Shown: piece by piece, positions 21,285 to 29,957 of the stretch
Layout: each line of letters starts with the position of its first letter
Position numbering within the stretch: position 1 is the stretch's first letter
NCBI RefSeq assembly: GCF_019345465.1
Contig: NZ_JAHKRC010000009.1
Location: forward strand, 171,000 to 234,999
Origin: Pseudomonas sp. NKUCC02_KPG
Lineage (GTDB): Bacteria > Pseudomonadota > Gammaproteobacteria > Pseudomonadales > Pseudomonadaceae
DNA length: 64,000 bases
Direction: 5' to 3'
Made by a program: the position numbers and the translations under genes
Notes under the pieces: model-generated
What the model was told of the DNA's origin: nothing
Seen by the model: the letters and a program-made list of their open reading frames with translations, nothing else
The model's database searches: none

Positions 21285-22246
21285 CAATCAAACCCCCTCA
21301 AGGCCAGACCGCAGGCAGTCAACAACACAGGAGCATCGCAGAGCAAGGCTTCAGGTGCGAGCCCAGGCTCAACGTTCATGCCCATAAAGGGATTGGCGGC
21401 GCGTACAGGCCTTCCGAGCCGGGCTTCAACCCACTGACTCAGCCCCGGAGTCGCTGCCGCCTTGCCAGCCAATATGATCATGTCGATCGTGCCTTCAACG
21501 CCGGACTGAAAAAACAGCTCCAGCCCGCGCTCCAGATGCCCGGACACCCTGCTTTCGAATCCGTGCGCCTCTGTGTCTCCGTGCTCAGGGAGCAACTCGC
21601 GGTAGTAAACAACCTGCCCTTGGTACACAACGCTCAACAGCGCTGCATGGGTTGCAAGGTCGAGTACTGCCACTGCACCTTGCAGCGCCATGCCCGCTGT
21701 CATTGCCTCAACCCCGCACGCCAGGGCATGGGCCTGGACAGCAACCACCCGAGGGGTCAGGCCTGCGCCGGTCAAGACCGAACGATGCCACTCAAGAGCC
21801 TCTTGGCGGCACGCCGCCATCTGCACGCGGACCCGTCCGGGATGGGTCGATGAAACGTCTTCAACCTCGAAATCAAGCGCCACGTCATCCAGCGCATAAG
21901 GAATGTATGGCTCCGTTTCCAGTCGTACATGAAGTTCAAGCTCGACTTCATTCAAACCCGCCTCGATCTCCAGGGTTTTGCAGATGACTTGCCCATCAGG
22001 CATCCCGACAATCGCATCACGGGTCACAGCGGCAGCTTTTTCCAGCGCCCCGAGGAGCACTCGAACGACACTTTTGGACTCGGCGCCGGTCTGAAGTTCC
22101 GTAAGCCCGGCTGGCAGCGGTTCTATGGCATAACCCTGGAGCTTGAGCCGGCCCTGGGAGCGGCTCAGTTCGACGATTTTGATTGCTTGCTGGCTGATAT
22201 CAACGCCGAGACAGCGATGGCGTGTTCTGGGAAGAAATCCGGGCAC
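21284..22246 (-). CDS. pilM: Type IV pilus assembly ATPase-like protein PilM
   Basis: A 320-residue actin-like cytoplasmic protein that binds the N-terminus of PilN. The phosphate-1 loop GVDISQQAIKIVEL is near residue 14. Family members are usually near 350 residues; this one is somewhat short, with an extended basic N-terminus (RTRHR) before the first strand. The start is GTG at 22246 with AGGGA eight bases upstream. It is the first gene of the pilMNOPQ-aroK-aroB operon and is divergent from ponA, with about 200 bases between them. Confidence 0.9.
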   Translation of the reverse strand: MPGFLPRTRHRCLGVDISQQAIKIVELSRSQGRLKLQGYAIEPLPAGLTELQTGAESKSVVRVLLGALEKAAAVTRDAIVGMPDGQVICKTLEIEAGLNEVELELHVRLETEPYIPYALDDVALDFEVEDVSSTHPGRVRVQMAACRQEALEWHRSVLTGAGLTPRVVAVQAHALACGVEAMTAGMALQGAVAVLDLATHAALLSVVYQGQVVYYRELLPEHGDTEAHGFESRVSGHLERGLELFFQSGVEGTIDMIILAGKAAATPGLSQWVEARLGRPVRAANPFMGMNVEPGLAPEALLCDAPVLLTACGLALRGFD

Positions 22247-22449
22247 TTTTGTTTTCCCTAATGCAATCCGTAACTTACGGAGGGTAAAAAATGAGATCCG
22301 TTCAAAACCTGTTCTGACATGCGGCTCATGACGCCCATGAGCGAAAAATGCTTATAATGCCGTGCGTTTTTTTCCGTATCGTCGACCCGGCGCAGCTGCG
22401 CACTACCCTGACGTGCAAACCCATTTCTTAATCTGGAAATCCAAAAGCC

Positions 22450-24876
22450 TTGATTCGTCTGCTGAAGTTTTTCGGGTGGTCTTTCGTTGCTGTGTTCTGC
22501 GGGCTGTTGCTCGTGTTGAGCGGCGCGTTTCTCTATCTTAGTCCTGGCTTGCCGTCCGTAGAGTCGTTGAGAAGCATCCAGTTGCAGATTCCTTTGCGGG
22601 TCTACACCAGCGACGGAAAGTTGATCGCAGAGTTTGGCGAAATGCGCCGCTCTCCAATCAAGTTCGCCGACATTCCCCCCAATTTCATCAATGCCCTGCT
22701 CTCTGCAGAAGATGACAACTTCGCCAATCATTACGGGGTTGATCCCAGTAGCCTGATGCGTGCCGCTACCCAACTGGTAAAAAGCGGACACATACAATCA
22801 GGTGGCAGCACCATCACCATGCAGGTGGCGAAGAACTATTTCCTGTCCAGCGAGCGCAGCTTTTCGCGCAAAACCAACGAGATCCTGCTGGCACTGGAAA
22901 TCGAACGCGAACTGACCAAGGACGAAATCCTTGAGCTGTATGTGAACAAGATTTACCTGGGCAACCGCGCTTACGGCATCGAAGCCGCTGCGCAGGTTTA
23001 CTACGGCAAGTCGATCCGCGACCTGAGCCTGGCGCAGATGGCCATGATTGCCGGCCTGCCCAAGGCCCCTTCGCGCTTTAATCCACTGGCCAATTCGGTA
23101 CGCAGCAAAGAGCGCCGCGACTGGATCCTGGGCCGCATGTACAAGCTGGGCAAGATTGATCAGGCCAGCTACGAAGCTGCTGTCGCAGAGCCCGTAAACG
23201 CCAGCTACCACGTGCCAACCCCGGAAGTGAGCGCGCCTTACATCGCTGAAATGGCCCGGGCCGAAATGGTCGGACGCTATGGTAGCGAGGCTTACACCGA
23301 AGGTTTTCGCGTCACAACAACGGTGCCAAGCGACCTTCAGGAGCTCGCCAACACTGCAGTTCACGAAGGTCTGATTGCCTATGACCAGCGCCACGGCTAT
23401 CGAGGCCCCGAGTCGCGCCTGCCGGGCAAGACCCTGGCCGTCTGGACTCAAGAGCTGGCCAAGCAACGGGCAATCAGCGGCCTGGAGCCTGCAATCGTGA
23501 CCCAGGTCGACAAGGACGGCCTGCAAGTGCTGACCCGCACCGGCGAAGTTCACGTTTCCTGGAACACCATGAAATGGGCACGCAAGTTCCTCAATACCAA
23601 CAGCATGGGCCCAATGCCCAAGCAGCCTTCGGATGTCGCTCAGGTCGGCGACCTGATTCGCGTGCAGCCGCAGACCGATGGCAGCTACAAGTTCAGCCAG
23701 GTGCCCACCGTACAAGGTGCGCTGGTATCCCTGGACCCGAACAACGGCGCTATCCGCTCACTGGTGGGAGGCTTTGCCTTCGAGCAGAGCAACTACAACC
23801 GTGCGATGCAAGCCAAACGCCAGCCAGGCTCAAGCTTCAAGCCTTTCATTTACAGCGCCGCGCTGGATAACGGCTACACCGCCGCCACTCTGGTGAACGA
23901 TGCACCGATCGTGTTTGTCGACGAGTACCTGGACAAGGTCTGGCGTCCAAAGAACGACACCAACACCTTCCTCGGCCCGATTCGCGTGCGAGAGGCCCTG
24001 TACAAATCTCGCAACCTGGTCTCGATCCGCTTGCTGCAAAGCCTGGGTGTCGACCGCACCGTCGACTACATCAGCAAGTTTGGCTTCAACAAGCAGGACC
24101 TGCCGCGCAACCTGTCGCTGGCCTTGGGAACTGCAACCCTGACGCCTATGGAGATCGCTACCGGCTGGAGCACGTTCGCCAACGGTGGTTACAAAATCAC
24201 GCCGTATCTGATCGACAAGATCGAAAGCCGCAACGCCGAGACCCTGTTCGTGGCCAACCCGCCAAGCGTGCCCAAAGCCGCAGGCAAGGATGTGCCGCCA
24301 GAAGCTGCAGCGCTGACCATCGACACCATCAATGCAGCACCCGGCCTGCCTACCGTCGAGACGCAAGCGGTGGCCGAACGCATTGTTGACGGCCGCACCA
24401 CTTACATTCTCACCAGCATGCTGCAGGACGTGATCAAGCTCGGTACTGGTCGCCGCGCCCTGGCGCTGGGACGCACCGACCTGGCGGGTAAAACCGGTAC
24501 GACCAACGAGTCCAAGGATGCATGGTTCTCAGGCTACAACGCCGATTACGTGACTACCGTATGGACCGGCTTTGACCAACCTGAAAGCCTCGGCCGTCGG
24601 GAATATGGTGGCACCGTAGCCCTGCCGATCTGGATGACCTACATGGGTGGCGCGCTCAAGGGCAAGCCGGCTCATACGTTGCCTGAACCCGAAGGCATCC
24701 TCAGCTTGCGTATTGACCCGTTAAGTGGCCGTATCGCTTCCCCTGGAACGCCAGGCGCCTACTTTGAGCTGTTCAAGAGCGAAGATACGCCGCCGACCAA
24801 CAGCGAACTGGGCAACAGCGTAGCGCCTGGCAGCCCGCTGCCGGCAGATGATGGGGCTCCAATAGATCTCTTCTGA
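22450..24876 (+). CDS. ponA: Penicillin-binding protein 1A (bifunctional transglycosylase/transpeptidase)
   Basis: An 808-residue inner-membrane enzyme that polymerises and cross-links peptidoglycan. An N-terminal helix (about 5-30) is followed by the GT51 transglycosylase domain, with EDDNFANHYGVDP (catalytic Glu), GGSTITMQVAKNYF and ELYVNKIYLGNRAYG. An OB-like insert lies near 300-410, and the transpeptidase domain has the active-site motif SSFK (about 458), SRN (about 520) and KTGTT (about 681). The start is TTG at 22450: no ATG or GTG lies in frame nearby, and the N-terminus MIRLLKFFGW aligns with the family. It is divergent from pilM, as in other pseudomonads. Confidence 0.96.
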   Translation: MIRLLKFFGWSFVAVFCGLLLVLSGAFLYLSPGLPSVESLRSIQLQIPLRVYTSDGKLIAEFGEMRRSPIKFADIPPNFINALLSAEDDNFANHYGVDPSSLMRAATQLVKSGHIQSGGSTITMQVAKNYFLSSERSFSRKTNEILLALEIERELTKDEILELYVNKIYLGNRAYGIEAAAQVYYGKSIRDLSLAQMAMIAGLPKAPSRFNPLANSVRSKERRDWILGRMYKLGKIDQASYEAAVAEPVNASYHVPTPEVSAPYIAEMARAEMVGRYGSEAYTEGFRVTTTVPSDLQELANTAVHEGLIAYDQRHGYRGPESRLPGKTLAVWTQELAKQRAISGLEPAIVTQVDKDGLQVLTRTGEVHVSWNTMKWARKFLNTNSMGPMPKQPSDVAQVGDLIRVQPQTDGSYKFSQVPTVQGALVSLDPNNGAIRSLVGGFAFEQSNYNRAMQAKRQPGSSFKPFIYSAALDNGYTAATLVNDAPIVFVDEYLDKVWRPKNDTNTFLGPIRVREALYKSRNLVSIRLLQSLGVDRTVDYISKFGFNKQDLPRNLSLALGTATLTPMEIATGWSTFANGGYKITPYLIDKIESRNAETLFVANPPSVPKAAGKDVPPEAAALTIDTINAAPGLPTVETQAVAERIVDGRTTYILTSMLQDVIKLGTGRRALALGRTDLAGKTGTTNESKDAWFSGYNADYVTTVWTGFDQPESLGRREYGGTVALPIWMTYMGGALKGKPAHTLPEPEGILSLRIDPLSGRIASPGTPGAYFELFKSEDTPPTNSELGNSVAPGSPLPADDGAPIDLF

Positions 24877-24899
24877 CGAAGAGAGCAGCGAGCGCTTAG

Positions 24900-24944
24900 C
24901 TACAAGTTGCAGGTGAAGAGCGGTTGTTCACGTGTAACTTGTAG
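24900..24944. terminator. Inverted repeat between ponA and the lipase gene, likely bidirectional terminator
   Basis: CTACAAGTT pairs with AACTTGTAG, and inside them GGTGAA pairs with TTCAC, around a short loop. It separates two convergent genes and probably stops transcription from both sides. Confidence 0.55.
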
Positions 24945-24949
24945 TTTGC

Positions 24950-26980
24950 TCAAGCGAGCATGTACTTCAAGGAACCAGTCCCGTCGAGCATCTCAGCTAC
25001 CGGCGCCATGGCCAGCTGATCGATACGGGTACTTTCGGCGTGTGCCTCCCAGCGCGCCAGGCTTTCGGTCAGGACATCGCAGTGCTGCGCGAACCCTCCA
25101 TATACATCTCTGCGACTGGGCACCCTGAACCTCAATTGGTATAGCCCCTCGCGGGTTTTCTGGACGTTGCCCATCTCGCGCATCAACAGATTCATGACTC
25201 GTACCTGCTGTTCAAATACACCGTCGGCCCGCGTCATTACCTCACGGTAGTGAGCCCGCAGTTGTTGGGCGACGTGTTCAAGTGCCTGATCCACAAACAG
25301 TACTTCACGCTCCGTCACCAGCGAGCAATGGGCATTCAGCGCTTGCTGGCTTCGACGCAGAACCGCCCAACTGCTCGGAATGTAACTGTCGACCATGAAC
25401 TGCTGGCCAACGTCGACCCGTTGCTTGAGCAGCCCATCGGATTCTGGCACGCCGATTTTTTGCTCAAGCATCGCGTGACTCACAGCATGCTGGGTGACGG
25501 TATCGCTCAACGGCCCCCACATCACATGCGACACCTGCCCCTGACCAAACTCCACCGGCATGAAGTGACGCAAGGTTCCGTGATGCTGATAAGGCTCCCC
25601 AAGCAATTGGCTCAGGCCTGCCACAAACACCCCAAAACCTGCAGGCACATTCGTAAAGCTGAGCACCGAACCTGCGCGATAAGCCGATAACGGGCTGTTC
25701 ATCCAGCTTCCAGGGACACTGGGGATCGAGTCGTGATGGTTGACCATGCGCTGATGCACCAGCCCACTGGCTGCATTGACGAAGGCCCCATCTGCTGCAC
25801 GAGGGGCTCCATAGGTGTAGAGCCGTACGTCGCAAGCCCGGCGCAAACGCAGCATCTGCGCAAGGATCAAACCAATTGCCCCTCCCTGGCTGTGACCGCA
25901 GACCAGTACTTTTTGCCCGGCATGGAATTTATCCAGATAAGCATCAACAAGCTCAAACGCCTGCCGTGCAGCTTCGTAAAAACCGCCATGCACCTTTCCC
26001 TCGCCTTCTTCAAACGGCACTTGAGGGGCATCGGCATCCTGCAAGAGGTCGGACCAGGAGCAGGTGCCTCGAACAGCAATCAAAATGACTTTGTCGTTAT
26101 GGGTCACAAAGGTTTGTGCACTTGTACCTTTTGATCCAAAACGAATATCACCGCGAAAATGCACACTGGCCGGAGTCTGCTGATCCGCCCCACCAAGAGG
26201 GTTATTGACCGGATACAGCACAGGGTCAAAAGGAACAATTTCCAGTCGTCTGGAGTACGCCACCTCTTCATACAGCGGGTAATAGGACTTGGCTTGCTCC
26301 GGGCTGACCTGCCAGTCCCCCATGCTCAACTCCGCACAGGGCGTGGTCACTCGCGACTTGCCTGTGGCGTGCTCGAAAGGACAATTGCTCAACGTGGCCA
26401 TCAATGCCAACTGGTAAAGATTCAGCGCGCAAAACTGCGAATCGGTAGACAGCAACGGGCACAAGGCTCGCAAGGGCCGAACTTCCAGCAAGGCATGACG
26501 ACCGACCGCCAGGGATACCCCAAGTGGGCCGCGTTCAAGGGGGTGGTGACAATCGACCATAGGCGGCAAGTGCGAAACATGCTCGACAAGGTGTCGGACC
26601 TCAACCTGGAAGTAATCGGTACAGGCATCGATAGGTAGCGGTTTATGCTGCGTGCGGGCGCCGCTTTTATTGAGGTATCGGGTGTGCTCGGCCCTGACCT
26701 GAAGCTCGGTAATCTTGAGGGGGTAATGCTTGCGATGGATTAGCCGCGAATACACATCATTGCGACCGCTATATAACTGCCTGAACGTGATGGCAACTGG
26801 CTCTACAAGATGATTGCCAACCTCACCGCCTCCAGTGGCATCCAGATGGCCGCTGTGCTTCTTTCCTTCCCTGTCTACGAGCTCATAGACCAACCCTGCA
26901 TAGGGCTCACCTGCGCCTCGCTCGTCAATCAATTGAAAACTGGTCCTGCTATTACGCTTCTGACGTGAGGGCGTGAACAT
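24950..26980 (-). CDS. Class 3 lipase with effector-like N-terminal domain (candidate type VI lipase effector)
   Basis: A 676-residue protein without a signal peptide. Residues 14-66 (FQLIDERGAGEPYAGLVYEL, then EGKKHSGHLDATGGGEV) match the small beta domain seen at the start of many VgrG- or PAAR-linked effectors, where a residue pair in G-x-L-D-x-x-G marks the fold. A Cys-rich middle region follows. The alpha/beta hydrolase core has the oxyanion segment VRGTCSWSDLLQD (303-315), the nucleophile elbow GHSQGG (362-367, Ser364) and an Asp in HHDSIPSVP (417), as in class 3 lipases. The last 150 residues are helical. The gene stands alone between ponA and maeB, with no vgrG, PAAR or immunity gene adjacent. 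Function as a phospholipase toxin is inferred. Expected substrate: membrane phospholipids. Confidence 0.65.
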   Translation of the reverse strand: MFTPSRQKRNSRTSFQLIDERGAGEPYAGLVYELVDREGKKHSGHLDATGGGEVGNHLVEPVAITFRQLYSGRNDVYSRLIHRKHYPLKITELQVRAEHTRYLNKSGARTQHKPLPIDACTDYFQVEVRHLVEHVSHLPPMVDCHHPLERGPLGVSLAVGRHALLEVRPLRALCPLLSTDSQFCALNLYQLALMATLSNCPFEHATGKSRVTTPCAELSMGDWQVSPEQAKSYYPLYEEVAYSRRLEIVPFDPVLYPVNNPLGGADQQTPASVHFRGDIRFGSKGTSAQTFVTHNDKVILIAVRGTCSWSDLLQDADAPQVPFEEGEGKVHGGFYEAARQAFELVDAYLDKFHAGQKVLVCGHSQGGAIGLILAQMLRLRRACDVRLYTYGAPRAADGAFVNAASGLVHQRMVNHHDSIPSVPGSWMNSPLSAYRAGSVLSFTNVPAGFGVFVAGLSQLLGEPYQHHGTLRHFMPVEFGQGQVSHVMWGPLSDTVTQHAVSHAMLEQKIGVPESDGLLKQRVDVGQQFMVDSYIPSSWAVLRRSQQALNAHCSLVTEREVLFVDQALEHVAQQLRAHYREVMTRADGVFEQQVRVMNLLMREMGNVQKTREGLYQLRFRVPSRRDVYGGFAQHCDVLTESLARWEAHAESTRIDQLAMAPVAEMLDGTGSLKYMLA

Positions 26981-27152
26981 CCGTGATTCCTATAGGCACA
27001 GAGGGCAAACTTCAGAAAAAAGCACCCTTAAAATAAAGGAGTGACGCTAACGGATGATCGCGGGACTTTATGTAAGAAAGATCCTATTTTTTATGTGGAA
27101 TAATCCCGTCTTCCTACGAGTTGATAAATGATCCAGCCCTGCAAAAACTAAA

Positions 27153-27182
27153 AAGCCCCGACGCTTTGCAGCGCCGGGGCTT
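27153..27182 (-). terminator. Intrinsic terminator of maeB
   Basis: On the minus strand a GC-rich stem (AAGCCCCGGCGCT with AGCGTCGGGGCTT, loop GCAA) is followed by a T run. It lies 22 bases after the maeB stop. Confidence 0.9.
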
Positions 27183-27203
27183 GAGTTGACACGCTACACG
27201 GGT

Positions 27204-28472
27204 TTAGCCGTTGAAGACGTCATCAACGCTTTTGAGCGGGTAGTTCTTCGGGTATGGCAGGGTTGCAACACCGGTCTCGATAGCCGCTTTGGCAACTGCG
27301 TCGGAGATCAGGGTGATCAGGCGCACGTCCATTGGTTTCGGGATGATGTATTCACGACCGAATTCCAGCTTGATGCCGCCGTAGGCGTCACACACTTCTT
27401 GTGGCACTGGCAGTTTGGCCAGTTCACGAAGCGCATTGGCCGCTGCGATTTTCATTTCTTCGTTGATGCGCTTGGCGCGAACGTCCAGAGCACCACGGAA
27501 GATGAACGGGAAGCCCAGTACGTTGTTGACCTGGTTCGGGTAGTCCGAACGACCGGTGGCCATGATCACGTCGTCACGGGTGGCGTGAGCCAGTTCCGGC
27601 GAGATTTCCGGATCAGGGTTCGAGCACGCGAACACGATCGGGTTAGGTGCCATGCGCAGCAAGTCTTCAGCGCTCAGCAGGTTCGGACCCGACAGGCCAA
27701 CGAACACGTCTGCGCCGTTCATGGCGTCAGCCAGGGTGCGCTTCTCGGTTGCGTGGGCGAATACCGCCTTGTACTGGTTCAGATCGTCACGGCCGGAGTG
27801 GATCACGCCGGTGCGGTCGATCATGTAGATGTTTTCGATGGTTGCACCCATGCTCACCAGCAACTTCATGCAGGAGATGGCTGCTGCACCGGCGCCCAGG
27901 CAAACGATCTTGGCGTCAGACAGGGTCTTGCCAGCGATTTCCAGGGCGTTGATCATGCCGGCCGCGGTCACGATAGCGGTGCCGTGCTGGTCATCGTGGA
28001 ATACAGGAATATCGCACTGCTCGATCAGAGCACGTTCGATCTCAAAGCACTCAGGTGCCTTGATGTCTTCGAGGTTGATGCCGCCGAAGGTGATGGAGAT
28101 GCGTTTTACGGTGTCGATGAAAGCCTGTGGGCTCTCGGAGTCAACTTCGATATCGAATACATCGATACCGGCAAAGCGCTTGAACAACACGCCTTTGCCT
28201 TCCATAACAGGCTTGGAGGCCAATGGGCCGAGGTTACCCAAGCCCAGAATAGCGGTGCCATCGGAAATCACGGCTACCAGGTTGCCTTTGCCAGTGTATT
28301 TGTAGGCAAGTTCAGGGTCGCGGGCGATTTCGCGTACTGGTTCGGCTACACCCGGGCTGTAAGCCAGCGCTAGATCGCGGGCTGTAGCGGTAGGTTTGGT
28401 GAGCTCGACACTCAGTTTCCCTGGACGGGGCTGGGCATGGTATTCGAGAGCGGCGGTTTTCAAATCAGACAT
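27204..28472 (-). CDS. maeB: NADP-dependent malic enzyme (short form)
   Basis: A 422-residue enzyme that decarboxylates malate to pyruvate with reduction of NAD(P). The start is ATG 28472 ([13 protein letters not shown]), preceded by a GCGGAA purine stretch; the frame stays open 20 codons upstream without support. The malic domain (about 20-155) contains YSPGVAEP, and the conserved catalytic Lys region is [18 protein letters not shown]. The NAD-binding domain has [16 protein letters not shown]. The C-terminal phosphotransacetylase-like domain of E. coli MaeB is absent, as in other Pseudomonas. It is a monocistronic gene with its own terminator. Confidence 0.93.
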   Translation of the reverse strand: MSDLKTAALEYHAQPRPGKLSVELTKPTATARDLALAYSPGVAEPVREIARDPELAYKYTGKGNLVAVISDGTAILGLGNLGPLASKPVMEGKGVLFKRFAGIDVFDIEVDSESPQAFIDTVKRISITFGGINLEDIKAPECFEIERALIEQCDIPVFHDDQHGTAIVTAAGMINALEIAGKTLSDAKIVCLGAGAAAISCMKLLVSMGATIENIYMIDRTGVIHSGRDDLNQYKAVFAHATEKRTLADAMNGADVFVGLSGPNLLSAEDLLRMAPNPIVFACSNPDPEISPELAHATRDDVIMATGRSDYPNQVNNVLGFPFIFRGALDVRAKRINEEMKIAAANALRELAKLPVPQEVCDAYGGIKLEFGREYIIPKPMDVRLITLISDAVAKAAIETGVATLPYPKNYPLKSVDDVFNG

Positions 28473-28653
28473 GTGGGCATTCCGCTTTTTTGCTGTTGGA
28501 CAGACGAATCGCCGAGCATACGCGTGTCGCAAAGTCCCGACAAGACTGACCAGTCAGCAGTGTCAAGGGCTTTGCCTTACGACTTTGGCCCAAGAGCCGC
28601 GCCCCATAAGGGCTAGAGTGTTCACAATCCAAATTAAAAATTGTCTACAATTT

Positions 28654-29481
28654 TTAATGCGCTGCCACTTTCAGCATCCCCGGATGAGTCAAAGACAACA
28701 TCCAGCGCGCCTGCCCTTCCTTTAACCCGCCTCGACGCGAACGATCCAGCACCCAGCCTCTGGCCTCGACCTGTTTACCTTGCAGGCCAGCAAGGGTTTT
28801 CTGATCGAAATTGGCCAACTGATTGGGTGCAATATGCAGCACCAAACCACCCTGCATATCGATCCAAAGCCCCCCACGATTGCGCTGCACCTTGTCGACC
28901 TTACCGCCCACCAGAGCAAAGCCTGAACGGCTGATTTGCTGCGGCGCCAGCACCGGCGATTGCCGCCAAAGCCCCAGGCCTGCTGCCCGGGCACTGCGCT
29001 CAGCCGCTTGCTGACAATCGAGCAGTGCGACATTGGGCGCTATCGCCACCTGATACCCCAGGCCATCTGCCAGCAGCTGGGCTTCTAGATTGCTGCCATC
29101 AGCACCAAACACATGGGCCAGGGTACGACCATAACGGTCCTGGGCCTGCGTACCCACCAACAGCCCGACCCGGCCATCGCTGCGCGCAACCAGCGCTTGC
29201 AGGCGTTTGTGGGCTGCGTCAGCAAAAGGCTCGGCGGACTGGCCTTTCTTACCTGTTTCAGGAGCATTGATACCGATCATGCGCACGCTGCGACCATCCT
29301 TCAGACGCAAGGTGTCGCCGTCGGACACGCGCTCTACCAACGCGTAGGAAACAGCGCCAGGGGCCGGGCAAAGCGGCGCAGCCCAAGCGCCGGAAAACCA
29401 AATCGCAGGCATAAAAAAGGCGCCCGCAAGGGACGCCTTTTTCAATAACCTGACCAGACCCGAAAGGCTGCTCAAGGTCAT
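28654..29481 (-). CDS. Secreted thermonuclease-like (SNase fold) protein
   Basis: A 275-residue protein. A signal peptide covers about 1-34 (basic RLLKKAS, hydrophobic AGAFFMPAIWFSGAWA, cleaved before APLC). A staphylococcal-nuclease fold follows, with VSDGDTLRLKDG (about 52-63), RMIGINAPE (about 67-75) and QDRYGRTLAHVF (about 113-124), which hold the calcium-binding Asp and catalytic Arg/Glu positions. The last 90 residues form an extra OB-like domain ending in a SLTHPGMLKV strand. It starts 5 bases after the rpmE stop. A strong terminator hairpin lies inside codons 13-23. The protein probably acts in the periplasm or outside the cell; nuclease activity is inferred. Confidence 0.85.
   Translation of the reverse strand: MTLSSLSGLVRLLKKASLAGAFFMPAIWFSGAWAAPLCPAPGAVSYALVERVSDGDTLRLKDGRSVRMIGINAPETGKKGQSAEPFADAAHKRLQALVARSDGRVGLLVGTQAQDRYGRTLAHVFGADGSNLEAQLLADGLGYQVAIAPNVALLDCQQAAERSARAAGLGLWRQSPVLAPQQISRSGFALVGGKVDKVQRNRGGLWIDMQGGLVLHIAPNQLANFDQKTLAGLQGKQVEARGWVLDRSRRGGLKEGQARWMLSLTHPGMLKVAAH
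29412..29443 (-). terminator. Intrinsic terminator of rpmE, lying inside the nuclease-like gene
   Basis: On the minus strand AAAAAGGCG and CGCCTTTTT pair, with an inner CCC/GGG, followed by TTTTTTA. It has all marks of a rho-independent terminator, yet it falls within the signal-peptide codons (about 13-23) of the downstream gene. Confidence 0.8.
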
Positions 29482-29486
29482 CAGCC

Positions 29487-29738
29487 TTACTCGGCTGCTT
29501 TTTCTGCTTCTGCTGCTGGAGCTGCTGCTTTAGCGCCGAAAGCACCAAAACGAGTCTTGAAGCGATCAACACGACCGCCAATGTCCAGAGTCTTCTGCTT
29601 ACCGGTGTAGAACGGGTGGCACTCGTTGCATACGTCAGTGCCCAGTGGCTTGCACAGGTTCGAACGAGTTTCGAACTTGTTGCCGCAGCTGCAAGTTACC
29701 AGGATTGTTTCGTACGCTGGATGGATATCGGCTTTCAT
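29487..29738 (-). CDS. rpmE: Ribosomal protein L31, zinc-binding form
   Basis: An 83-residue 50S subunit protein. Cys16, Cys18, Cys37 and Cys40 (CSC...CNEC) form the zinc site of the C+ type of L31. This type is replaced by a Cys-free paralogue under zinc starvation in many bacteria. The core [13 protein letters not shown] and HPFYTGKQK match the family. The C-terminus has an Ala/Glu-rich tail (about 70-83). It is transcribed away from priA. Confidence 0.97.
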   Translation of the reverse strand: MKADIHPAYETILVTCSCGNKFETRSNLCKPLGTDVCNECHPFYTGKQKTLDIGGRVDRFKTRFGAFGAKAAAPAAEAEKAAE

Positions 29739-29957
29739 GGGGTATTCCTCGGGCTAGCGTGCCGCCACTCAACACCATTGTTGAATACCGCACGTAAAAT
29801 TAGGGCGCCGATAATACCAGACCTTTGCATTGACGCAAGCGGCCAAGCATGCTCCATCAAAAATCATTCATCTTTCAGCACCTGGCCTTTTAGTCCCGCA
29901 GGGCTTTGTCTGCTAGGCTCCGGGCCATCTTTGCCGTTCATCACTTGAGAGCCCCGC

